Shown: piece by piece, positions 54,800-64,000 of the stretch
Layout of the letters: every line of letters begins with the position of its first letter
How positions within the stretch are numbered: position 1 is the first letter of the stretch
Source: Trebouxia sp. TZW2008
Taxonomy: Eukaryota > Chlorophyta > Trebouxiophyceae > Trebouxiales > Trebouxiaceae
Length of the DNA: 64,000 nucleotides
Direction of reading: 5' to 3'
Assembly (NCBI GenBank): GCA_002118135.1
Contig: BDIU01000314.1
Location: 1 to 64,000 of the forward strand
Notes under the pieces: model-generated
Told to the model about the DNA's origin: nothing
Databases searched by the model: none
Seen by the model: the letters and a program-made list of their open reading frames with translations, nothing else
Made by a program: the position numbers and the translations under genes

Positions 54800-57700
54800 A
54801 TGTCGGACGAGGCTGTGGCTCTGACGCCGTCCAATCTGCGAACTTTGTCCGTTCCTGCAACACCAGGCTCAGTCCCTGCTGCTCCGTTCAAAAGGCATGA
54901 TCGTACTAAGTCGCACCCAGCAATTGACGAAGGCAGTACTGACAGCGGCAGCGAAGGCACAGAACCCCGCAACTTGTCTTCAGCGTTTGATGCAGTTGTC
55001 ACAAAATCAGAGCCGACGCTGGAAACAGCTGCCAGCGTCGTAAACCCAGTAGACTACCGCGACATCGTGGACCAGAACCAAGGCCACAGCCTGTCAGTGC
55101 CAGTCTCGCAGACGCCAGTCAAGCCTGACGCCCTCCCAAAAGCGACTGTCTCTGAGAGAGCAAACGCTTTGAAGAGCCCTAGTGTTCAGTCTGACACTCC
55201 CTCAGCAGATGACGCCCTCAAGGGCATTGTAAAGCCAGTCTCAGGCACCCCAGTTGCAGCAGATCAAGCAGAGATCTGTCCACCCTCCCCACCTCAGTCA
55301 CGGCCAGTCGAGAATGAAGCACTGTATATGGATGCAGTGCCAGGAACCAAAGGCGCTTCACTCCCACATGATGAAGCAGAGCGCCTCAGGACTGTGGCTT
55401 TGCTTGGCATTCTAGACCAGCCAGAGGACCCTGTGCTAGCATCCATCACAAAACTTGTGACTCGCCTGCTTAAGGTGTCTACTGCAGGTCAGTACGCACA
55501 GTCACAACTGCCAGATATAGCGTCACGCACGCTGCCGTCTGCATTTAAGCATGCTGCAATATTGACACTAGCTGCATGACCGCTTGCATGAGACTTTTCA
55601 GTTCGCCTGTGATTCTGCAACATCAATGCCGCTTTGGTAACACCCAGAGACACCCCTGCCTTCCATTTGCATGCTGTGCAGCACCTAACTGGCAGCTGCA
55701 GATGCAAATCAGTGAACCCCTGCAGTACCTCCTGATTGCTTGCGCTTGGATCGCGTCACACCCACATCAGCGCAAGTGCTATGCACACTGATGCCTGCAA
55801 GCATCAACAGCACTGGCAGGGACAGCTTGTGATGGCCGTTACTGTGCACAATTGGCACTGCAAGTTGCATCCACTCACCACAGCACCTTTTGAACATTTG
55901 CCCTTCTGGTTTTGTCAGACTTGCAACAGCACAATTGCCACAAAGTCTGTGTTGCTGGCAGGCATCAACATCATTGACAAGGATCGTCTCTGGTGGCCGT
56001 CACTGTGCACGACTGGTTTGCCAGCTCATGGCTGGACTCACCCTCGCCAGATTGGCTTTTGCTCCTATACGCTGCTATCAGAGGCAGCTGAAGTCCTGGT
56101 GGTTGAGGATGCCCAGAAGGATCACAGGTGGGTGCTGGGCCCTTTCAGTGTCTGCATGACATTTCACTTGTATGATGCAATTTTCAGCTAGACCAAAAGG
56201 AAGTCATCTTGCAAGAGGGGTGTCTCACCCTGTTCTTTGGAGGGCATGTGAGGTGTCAACTTACTCAGCCCTTTGATGCTCTGCAAATTACTTGGCTGTC
56301 ACCAGGTAGCAAGCAAAGGCGATGTGATCTCATCCAGCATATATGTGAGTGCACCAACACCTTCTGCTGCATTGGCAATAGAGTCTGCAAAGATTGCAGG
56401 CTGTTGTTTTTGTGGCAGGCTTTTGCTTCTGGTTGACGAGTGTTTCGTCACTGGAGTTGCGCAATGCACTGATTTGCAGCAGTTCCCCATGGCATATGAG
56501 CTGGAGCAACAGTCAGCCATTGTAGATGCTGTGTTGATGACAGATTGCATTCTCAACGTCTTGGCTTGGATTAGGAAATCTGTGATGCCAAGCTTGCTGC
56601 TGTACCTGAAGATCAAGACGCCTCAATTGCTATCTAGCCTTGCCAGCATCTGTCAGTGACTTTTGTTGTGTCATCTCAAGCAGGAGCTCAAGCTGTTCTG
56701 CATTCATGCAGATTCAAAGACAGCCCCTTTGTGACTGGCTTCCCCAACATCCGTTTCTATGGTGGAGCGCCTCTCATTGCTTCCAACGGCCACCGCATTG
56801 GCGCCTTGTAAGTTCTCTGCCACCCTTTGCCATGCCGTGCCTCATCAAACTGACTGTCACCTATTGTTCAGTCAAAACAGAGACAACCTGCAATGTCTTG
56901 CACATTGCATCAACATTAGAGCATGTGTGGCAGGTTGTTTTCCCACATACATACAAGTGTTCACTGACATGTGTGTCAGTGTCTTTTCAGAAACACCTCG
57001 TCAGTGAGAGATCTGTCACATACAAACGTTGCTTTGGTCTCAAGTGGGTATTGGCTGCATTCAGGTGTGCCATCGACCAGCAGCCCAGATCCTTGTCATC
57101 ACAGCAGTTGGCAGTTCTTGCACACTTGGCAGAAATGGTGGTGCGCCGCATAGAGCGCGACAAACAGATCCTGCTGCAGCAGCACTCCAAGACTACGCTG
57201 CTGCGCACGCTTCGAAACCAACAGGAGGCTGTGTTGCTGTGTGACACTGCCATGAATGGCTGGCCCATCCTGTTCACCAACAAGTCCTGCTATGACATGT
57301 TGGGGTGGGATGAGGGGACACTGGGGGGTAGGGGGGTGTGGGATTGTTTCAAGATGGAGCCTGGCAGCAAGGTAGATGCCCCTGTTCCCGTTTACCCTGT
57401 TTGTATGGTAGCTGGCAGGGGAAAGGAATGACGTCAGGTGTCATGGTGGAGTGGCTGCTGTGTCAACATTTGTTCTTAGTCCCAATGCTTGACCAGCATT
57501 GCTGTCATTGTTCTGAGCCTCTAGTGAGGTGTCACCGTAGACCTCGGACTGCAGACAACGGAGGGAATGGGCTGTCGTCCAGTTGCTGCTGTGACTTGCA
57601 ATGCTGACTATTGTCTCAAAACGGGCGTGACTTGATCTCACCATACGCGGTGGTCATTGTTGCAACAACTTGCCTCAGACAGCATTTCAGCAGCAATTCC

Positions 57701-60700
57701 TCTATGCAAGGGCCACAAGAGCTACACTGCGTGTGGGATGCTGCTTGACTGCTGTTTGAGTTGCAAGGTATTGCGTGCAAGTGCTCCATGCTGAACAGAT
57801 TCCATCAAAGACTGTTCTAAGCCTGCGATGTACATGATGCAGATCATTCCACTGCTCTTGTTGTTGGCTTTTGGCAGTGATGCATGTTGAAACCTTGTTT
57901 CATGCAGTCATCATTGAAAGCCATTCCAGGTCAGAGTGTACAGGTCCTTGCCTTGAAACCCATGTCAACTAATTACAGACTGCCAATACACCAAGGCAAA
58001 GTGGTGATTGATGTAAGGACTGAGATCTGTGGTCACCCTCAAACGGCCATCTTGAATTTCACAAGAATTTTGGTTACTCATGTCGGCATTCTCACTTCTG
58101 ATGTTTCCAGCTGGCTGCCCCAATCTCAATGTCTAGCATGAAAAACAAATCTTCTTGGGTGTGCAGGAGTCGTCTGAGAAGGCTCTAGCACAGAGGACGC
58201 GCTTCACCATCAAAGCCTCATCCACAAAGTTTCCCACGCATGCCCGCCAGCTTCAGCTAGAGTTCAGGTGGGCCTGCATATACAGCGCTTTCCATCACTG
58301 CTGATACACTCATCAAGCCTATTGCATGACAACACAATGCTTGCATTGCAGACATTGTTATCACCTGACTGCAATTTGTGTCTGGGTCAGGAAGCTGTGT
58401 TGAGAACAAGTACAGTACATACTGGAGTTTCAATTGGATTGCGCCTGACAGTAGGCCCGTGCAGCTGCTACAGCAATGCCTCACATACAGGACGCAAGCA
58501 CCTGGTCTGCAGAGGCCTTCATGACGCACTGCTGGTCCAGATGGCTTACGTCCTGCATTTGAGCATTGATGAAACAGCTGCCACACCAGTTGTTGGGCAC
58601 CTTTATGTCACAGGTCTGGCATCAATGCCTGGCATCATGCTTGGGTCTCTTTATGCTCTCAGACCAAAATTTTGCATTTGTCTAAGGCACAGTTTGCCAC
58701 GGATCCATTACCTGTGTCACAGCAGCACAAAGCAAAGCAAGGACCACATTATTTAGCATCATGAAGGGAGCTGTTGTGAGGAGAAGCAGCCCAGACCTGC
58801 GTTACAAGACAAAGCGTGTGTGTCACTCTGCAGGCCTGCCAGTGCATCCAGAGCCGTTCATCACTCCCTGCAGATTGGCATCTTTGGCTTCATCAGTAAC
58901 AAGGACAAATTGTTCCAGCTGTACTTTGTGACCAATGCGGTAGACCCATATCTCTAGATAAAGTGTGTGTGTGGCTCTCTGCAGGCCTGCCAACACACCC
59001 ACAGCCATCCATCCTTCCCTGCAGATTGGCATCCCCGCTTCCATCAGTGACCGGATGACCTGTTCCAGCTGTACTTTGTCACCATTGCTACAGACCGATC
59101 TCACAAGACAAAATGTGTGTGTCACTTGCAGGCCTGCCAACACACCCACAGCCATCCACCCCTCCCTACAGATTGGCATCCCTGCTTTCATCGGTGACCG
59201 GGATGACCTGTTCCAGCTATACTTTGTGACCATTGCGCCAGTGCCCCAGATCCTTACTGCCCCAGGCAAACTGCAGGTAGCGCTGCTGCTGCATCGCGTG
59301 AAGTCCTGTTGCCTTCTGCACTGGTGTTTTGGTGTGTCTGCCTGTGTACACCGTGCTAAGGCCTAATAATTCCTGCGCTGCTGGCCATGCTGCTTCAGCA
59401 CTTGACAGACTTAGCCTACGTCCTGACATTCAGTCCTTGACATACAGCTGTGTTGTGCCAATGTTCAGCTGGCGGATGTCAGCCTGCACTCTGGTGAGGC
59501 CCAGATGTGCTGGGGGTCTGAACCAGACAGCTTCAGCCTCTGATACGTCCAACCTCATTCAATATACCTGTACAGGCTGAAATGCAACAGCACATAGCTG
59601 GTGTAAGCTTGCTGAATCCTAGTAGCAGCTAGACCTTGGCCAGCACTGTTCTAGGCTGTACTTTGAGCCTCGTTTCTGACAATCAGGCTCTCACATGCGC
59701 CAATGTTGTGCAGGCTGAAATGCGCCAACGGTCAGCTGGTGTGAGTGTGCTGAGGCCCAGTGATGCCTGGGCTAAGAATCAAACAGCTCCAGCCTACAAC
59801 AGTTTCCCCAGTGACATCCGCCACAAGCGGACTCAGCAGAATCTGGTGAACATTAACTGCGAGCTGCCTAGCCTGCAGCAAAGCCAGTTTGAGGAGGTAC
59901 AGCTGGGTATGCTGTTGGGAGGCAGCAGCTCTGGCAACGTGTACAGAGGCATGTGGAGAAGCATCCCTGTTGCTGTCAAGGTATGTTGCTCAAAGCCCAA
60001 CATTGCACATGGCCTTGTCTTGTTGAGATGATGGTCTTTTTTGGTGGGTTGTAATTTGGTATGCTGTTAGGAGGCAGCAGCTCTGGCAATATGCACAGGG
60101 GCATGTGGAGAAACATTCCTGTTGCTGTCAAGGTATGCCATTTGAGGCTTGCACTTGCATGTGATGGTTTGTTGGTTGTGATGAGTTACAGCTGAACATG
60201 CTGCTTGGCACCAGTAGGTCTGGCAACGTGTGCTGAGGCAAAGGGAGGGGGCAGTCCTGTTGCCATCAGGGCATGTTGCTGACGTCCTACCTATTCACAC
60301 GGCCTGTTTTTGGGGTGATCGCCGGTTCTGATGGGTCTGCTGTGCATGCTGCTGGTAGGCAGCAGCTCTGGCAGCGTGTACAGCGGCATGTGAGAAACAT
60401 TGATGTTGATGCAGAAGTCTGGTTGCACTGTACAAAGCTCTCTCATTTTTGCACGTGACTTGCTTTCTGAGGCATGCTGATGGCCAGCAATTCTGCTTGG
60501 CATGTGAAGCAATGACCCTGTCAAGACTCTTGCTCGATAGAGCCAATGGTTGCGTTGCAGTCTGTTGCTTGCCCAGGTCTAGCATTCAGATTCCATGCAG
60601 AGGATGCATCTGCCGCAACTGAACTCAAACATCCAGTTGTGTGAGGGTTGCTTCTCTGCACTGGAAGCAGCACTGTTAGCCTGGCAAGTATAGAGCTGAA

Positions 60701-63700
60701 TATGCTGAGTTTGAAGCTGAGTGGTTGTTGTCAGATCAAGGCATGTATGGAAAAGTGTCAACAACGCAGGAACAGACCTGACGACAGCTGTAGTTGCAGT
60801 CATCTGCTTGTGACAGCATGTGCAGCATCAGTCAGCCCCTTGATGCATTGCATGTATCCACTGCAACCATACATGCATACTCTGCCACGTAACGTTGCCC
60901 AAACATCTCAAAGGCAGATTTGCCTTGACAGCAAGTTTCAATTTGTGGGCGTGTCTGCACTGAAAGACTCAGCAGAGTAGTATAGCAGCAAGTGCAGTTA
61001 CTGTGCAATGCTGGGGCTGCTGCAATGCACAGATGACTCTGTATCCAGCTGTGTTTGTACAAGCTGTGCAATGGTGCCATGTCAAAGGTCAGGCGCTTGA
61101 TGCTTTGGCTCAAGCCAGGTAATGCGACTGAGGTTTGGAATGTACCAATGAACAGCCAATACAGCACGGCTGGGTGGCAAGGTCTATGTGCTAGCCCATC
61201 AGAAGCAGCAAGGTCCTTGGTCGGCAGCGCTTATGTTTGCTGTTTGTCGTATGAAGTGTCCAGTGTAAGCTGTTGCTGCACTGCAAGGCATGTGACTGCT
61301 GATCTGCTGAAGTCACAGAAGTGCACTGTGCATGCGGGTTGAGGCAGCTGAATTTGGCTGCCTTACAAGTCAATACCTGAGCTGTAAAATAATCATTCCA
61401 AGCTGCCCCACAGCTTCTGCACAATAGCTGCTCTTTGAAAAGGTGTCATAGGCCCCGCATCAGGCAGGAATGGCTTCCATGCATCCTCTCGTTCCTACCT
61501 GAGTTACCCAGTGTTGTGACAATTCTTCGTCAAAACAGCAGCAACAGCACCATGGTCCTTGCTCACATATCTTTTTTTTTTTGGGGGTTACAGGGGAGAT
61601 GTCCATTCCCAGTAGGCAAACAGCCAACCCAGACACCGGACGAACCTGGCATGTGCACAAACAGCGGCCTAGTCAACGAGCGGCTAACATATCATTTCTG
61701 CTGAATGACTGGAGTCATTGCTTTGACGGTGACCTGCTTTGTTGTGTGCCTGCAATAAATCAAGGCAAGGCTAGTGGGCTGCATTGCAAGCGATGAGCAG
61801 GGTGGCTTAACACAAGAAATAAGCAGCGATTCGTGTCTCACAGATCCTACTTGCTGTTCCTGCACTGGCTTGACATATCTGCTATGCCTGTGTGCCTGCA
61901 GAAAACCCGGGCAAGGCTGGTAGACTGTGTCCCAAGGGGTGAGAAGGACGCCCTCATCACACAAGAAGCAGCAGCAGCCATGGGTGTTTCTCATCCCCAC
62001 CTGGTGACTACCTACAAGTACGCCATCAAGTATCATGAGAAGGGACAGCCACATGAGAGACTTGAGATGCATGATGATGGCAAGCCTCTGCTGCCTGGCA
62101 CTGCTGAGTGCTGGCTGTTCATGGAGCTGTGCAACAAGGGCACCCTGCAGGTTGGTTGCCATGACCAGCCCCAACTCTCATGCCTTGAACCTCTTCATCA
62201 CTATGCCATTGAACATCATGAGAAGGGAACAACTGCATGAGAGATTGGGGATGCATGATGATGGCAAGCCGCTACTGCCTGGCACTGCTGAGTGCTGGCT
62301 GTTCATGGAGCTGTGCAAAAAGGGCACTCTACACGTTGGTTGTTGCCGCGAGCCCCCTCAATTATTGTGATTTGAACCCAGTTCAGGTCGTTCAGTACCA
62401 TGGGAAAGGCAAGGTGCATGAGAGACTTGAGGTGCATGACGATGGCAAGCCGCTGCTGGCAGGCACTGCTGAGTGCTGGCTGTTCATGAAGCTGTGCAAA
62501 AAGGGCACGCTGCAGGTCAACTGTCGCTATGAGTGATTTGACTGCTCATGGTCCAAACTTGCTTGCTGGAGCAGACTGTGCCTTTGAGGAAAAGGCATCA
62601 AGTGCTAGGCCGTGATGCCTGATTTGCAACAATACACTGTAAGCTTGTCAGCAAGCCCCTAGCAGAATGTGCGGCTATTGATTGCAAGATGTTCGCCAAT
62701 GCTGCAAGGCGCATGAAGGAGCAGCCTGACAAGGCATCCAGTTCAAACAGCCTGTGGTGCCAAGCACTGCAGTGTCTGATCCTGGTGCATGTTGCTCTTG
62801 ACAAGCAGGCAGGCTTGATCAGAACCCACATATGGCGTTCAAACCACTGACAACTGGCAGCTGAACTGCCCTTTTCTCAGCTCTTGCCTGTGTCCATGCA
62901 GCACTGGGTGGTTTCTGAGCTTTGATGGCAAGCCCAAGCTAGCAGCTTTTCTCAACAGTGCCCATGAGGCAGCGTCAACTTGCTGCACATCACTGCTGAC
63001 ACTCCGCATTTTTGCCTATGCAGCACGCTATGGACAACGGCTGGTTTCTGAGCCCCGATGGCAAGCCAAAGCTGGTAGCCATGCTGAGCAGCGCCCATGA
63101 GGCCAGCTTGGGAGTGGCTCAGCTGCACCGGGAGGATGTTATCCACGGCGGTCTGTGCCCTGCTGCCTGCTTCCTCAAGGCTGCCCGCAACCAGAGAGGC
63201 TTTGTAGTCAAGGTGCGTTCTTGCCCTTTGCATTGTTGTCCCATTGCAATCAACACAGAGGCTGTGCACTCCTGTTGGTTCCTGTTCTTGGGGTGTTGGT
63301 TCGCCTACTGATAACACGGGCTTTGTAGTCAAGGTGGTCTCTTGTCATGCTGCCTGCTTCCTCAAGGCTGCTTGCGACCAGAAAGGCTTTGTAGTCAAGG
63401 TGTGCTCCAGTCCTGTGCATCAACAGTCCCATTGTAAAGGAACATAGCGGTTGTGCAGTCCCAGAGGGTAGCTTTCCTAGGTTGTACTCAAGGTGGCCAC
63501 TTGCCCTGCCACCTGCTTCCTCAAGGCTGCCCCCAACCAGAGAGGCTTCGTAGGCAAGGTAGGACTCTGCCTTGTCCTTTCCAGGTATTTCTACGTTTGT
63601 CCCTGTAGTCAGACCACCTCTGTTTGGACATTTCTGCTGTCTGAGGCTGTGTAGTCATGCTGGGTACCCGTCCTGTGGCTGCAACTACCAAGAGGGGCTT

Positions 63701-64000
63701 TGCAGTTGCACTGGGCACCTGCCCTTTGCTGCGTTTGAGCGTTGCTGGACCAACTCAAGACATTGTGTGGTCAAGGTAGTCACTTGTTTTTTGCTTGAGT
63801 TCCGACTTCTGAAATAGCTTGAGGGTCTCATCAATTGGGTATCAAGTTGACGCGTGCTGCTGCCGCCACACTCTTTATGGGACAGTTTGCTAAGTCTTCA
63901 GGCAGAGAGGCTGGTTGTCCATTGCAATGTTGTCTCCCTGCAACAATCAGAGTGTTCAAGGAGGGCTGCTTGTTCCCTTGGCATTGCACTGTCATGTCAG
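54800..64000 (+). CDS. GAF-PAS-kinase-like signalling protein, 3' end beyond window
   Basis: Exons placed: 54800-55474, about 55946-56127, 56712-56807, 57065-57371, 58167-58267, 59132-59276, 59714-59980, 61902-62150, 63024-63212; the gene continues past 64000. Residues 1-225 are Ser/Pro-rich and disordered. A GAF domain follows: INIIDKDRLWWPSLCTTGL, QIGFCSYTLLSEAAEVLVVE, GAPLIASNGHRIGAL joined across an intron to CAIDQQPRSLSSQQLAVLAH. A PAS-like domain reads PILFTNKSCYDMLGWDEGTL. A TKL/Raf-like kinase fold starts with the loop LGMLLGGSSSGNVYRGMW and VAVK, then ITQEAAAAMGVSHPHLV, CWLFMELCNKGTLQ. The catalytic loop reads HREDVIHGGLCPAACFLK, so the usual HxDLxxxN Asp and Asn are Gly and Ala. The DFG exon is not in the window. 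Probably a light/redox/ligand-sensing kinase relative or pseudokinase. Exon 2's acceptor is approximate. Confidence 0.82.
55785..55875 (+). repeat. Echo of kinase-gene GAF exon
   Basis: GCATCAACAGCACTGGCAGGGACAGCTTGTGATGGCCGTTACTGTGCACAATTGG repeats GCATCAACATCATTGACAAGG... CGTCACTGTGCACGACTGG at 55961-56014. A TGA replaces a TGG codon. Confidence 0.85.
58825..59131 (+). repeat. Two echoes of kinase-gene exon 6, ~150 bp period
   Basis: Copies at about 58834 and 58985 before the coding copy at 59132, all with a TGCAG acceptor. The first is open (LQIGIFGFISNKDKLFQLYF). The second has a one-base deletion after SISDR. The third reads LQIGIPAFIGDRDDLFQLYF. Confidence 0.92.
59445..59713 (+). repeat. 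Two echoes of kinase-gene exon 7 start
   Basis: TCAGCTGGCGGATGTCAGCC through TGAGGCCCAGATGTGCTGGG to AACCAGACAGCTTCAGCCT near 59463-59543, and ACAGGCTGAAATGCAACAGC near 59572, repeat 59710-59795. Confidence 0.85.
60050..60415 (+). repeat. Three echoes of kinase-gene exon 7 end (P-loop, donor side)
   Basis: Near 60058-60137 LGMLLGGSSSGNMHRGMWRN is open and followed by GTATGCC. Near 60190 and 60345 more decayed copies follow. The original is 59905-59980 with GTATGT. Confidence 0.9.
62195..62530 (+). repeat. Two echoes of kinase-gene exon 8 end (donor side)
   Basis: The block coding HERLEMHDDGKPLLPGTAEC and WLFMELCNKGTLQ at 62030-62150 recurs at 62212-62340 and 62397-62520 with about 90% identity. 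Period about 180 bp. Confidence 0.92.
62895..62985 (+). repeat. Echo of kinase-gene exon 9 start
   Basis: ATGCAGCACTGGGTGGTTTCTGAGC to CAGTGCCCATGAGGC repeats the acceptor and start of exon 9 at 63018-63102. Deletions break the frame. Confidence 0.9.
63315..63780 (+). repeat. Four echoes of kinase-gene exon 9 end (donor side)
   Basis: Pieces of CTGCCTGCTTCCTCAAGGCTGC...GGCTTTGTAGTCAAGGT recur near 63320, 63350-63402, 63500-63562 and 63690-63778. The original is 63160-63214. Each ends in an AAGGT donor-like joint. Confidence 0.9.

Noticed and set aside
58965..59366. A separate gene reading CRPANTPTAIHPSLQIGIPA twice
   Set aside because: This is two of the three tandem copies of kinase-gene exon 6 read through the intron. 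Only the 59132 copy joins in phase with its neighbours.
4244..63780. Echoes as assembly artefacts or uncollapsed haplotypes
   Set aside because: Not fully excluded, but copies within one gene differ by 5-30% with indels and stops, and spacing differs per exon. Misassembly of two haplotypes would give large near-identical blocks instead.
1..64000. tRNA, rRNA or transposon coding genes
   Set aside because: No cloverleaf, rRNA core, transposase, integrase or reverse transcriptase motifs were recognised on either strand by eye.

Overview
This is nuclear DNA of a eukaryote, almost certainly a green alga. Every large gene is split by GT-AG introns (a few GC-AG) that mostly end in TGCAG. Exons join in frame into full-length plant- or alga-type proteins, and an interstitial tract of the plant-type telomere motif TTTAGGG sits in one intron. 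A full-size PDR/ABCG transporter, a COPII Sec23, a (6-4)-photolyase/animal-like cryptochrome and a DNAJB13/radial-spoke-type J-protein fit a chlorophyte, with a trebouxiophyte as my best guess; the J-protein hints at a flagellated stage. No prokaryotic operon, CRISPR array, tRNA or rRNA was recognised.

Layout. 284-7482 (+) Sec23, 15 exons, 752 aa. 7874-8814 (-) a short-chain dehydrogenase, 2 exons. 9311-26346 (+) a PDR-type ABCG transporter, 27 exons, 1515 aa. 27213-30170 (+) an HhH-GPD DNA glycosylase, 6 exons. 30883-33027 (-) a RibD/PyrD-type riboflavin deaminase, about 5 exons. 33670-37570 (-) a DNAJB13-like J-protein, 10 exons. 38306-45169 (+) glutamine-PRPP amidotransferase, 10 exons, 512 aa. 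45170-48642 holds weak candidates. 48643-53555 (+) cryptochrome/(6-4) photolyase, 11 exons, 742 aa. About 54019-54335 (-) an unidentified conserved-looking exon. 54800 to past 64000 (+) a GAF-PAS-kinase-like protein cut by the window end. Exon lengths for the long genes were summed and keep phase throughout, which is the main support for the models. The genes are unrelated in function (secretion, efflux, DNA repair and light sensing, purine and riboflavin synthesis, cilia, signalling), as expected of an ordinary nuclear neighbourhood.

The outstanding feature is structural. About thirty exons are accompanied by decayed tandem copies ('echoes') of one edge of the exon plus the adjoining intron. 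Copies upstream of an exon carry its 3' splice site and first part. Copies downstream carry its last part and 5' splice site. The copy joined to the rest of the exon is the one that keeps frame. This explains much of the intron length and many of the short open frames. It looks like recurrent tandem duplication across splice junctions, hidden from the protein by splicing.
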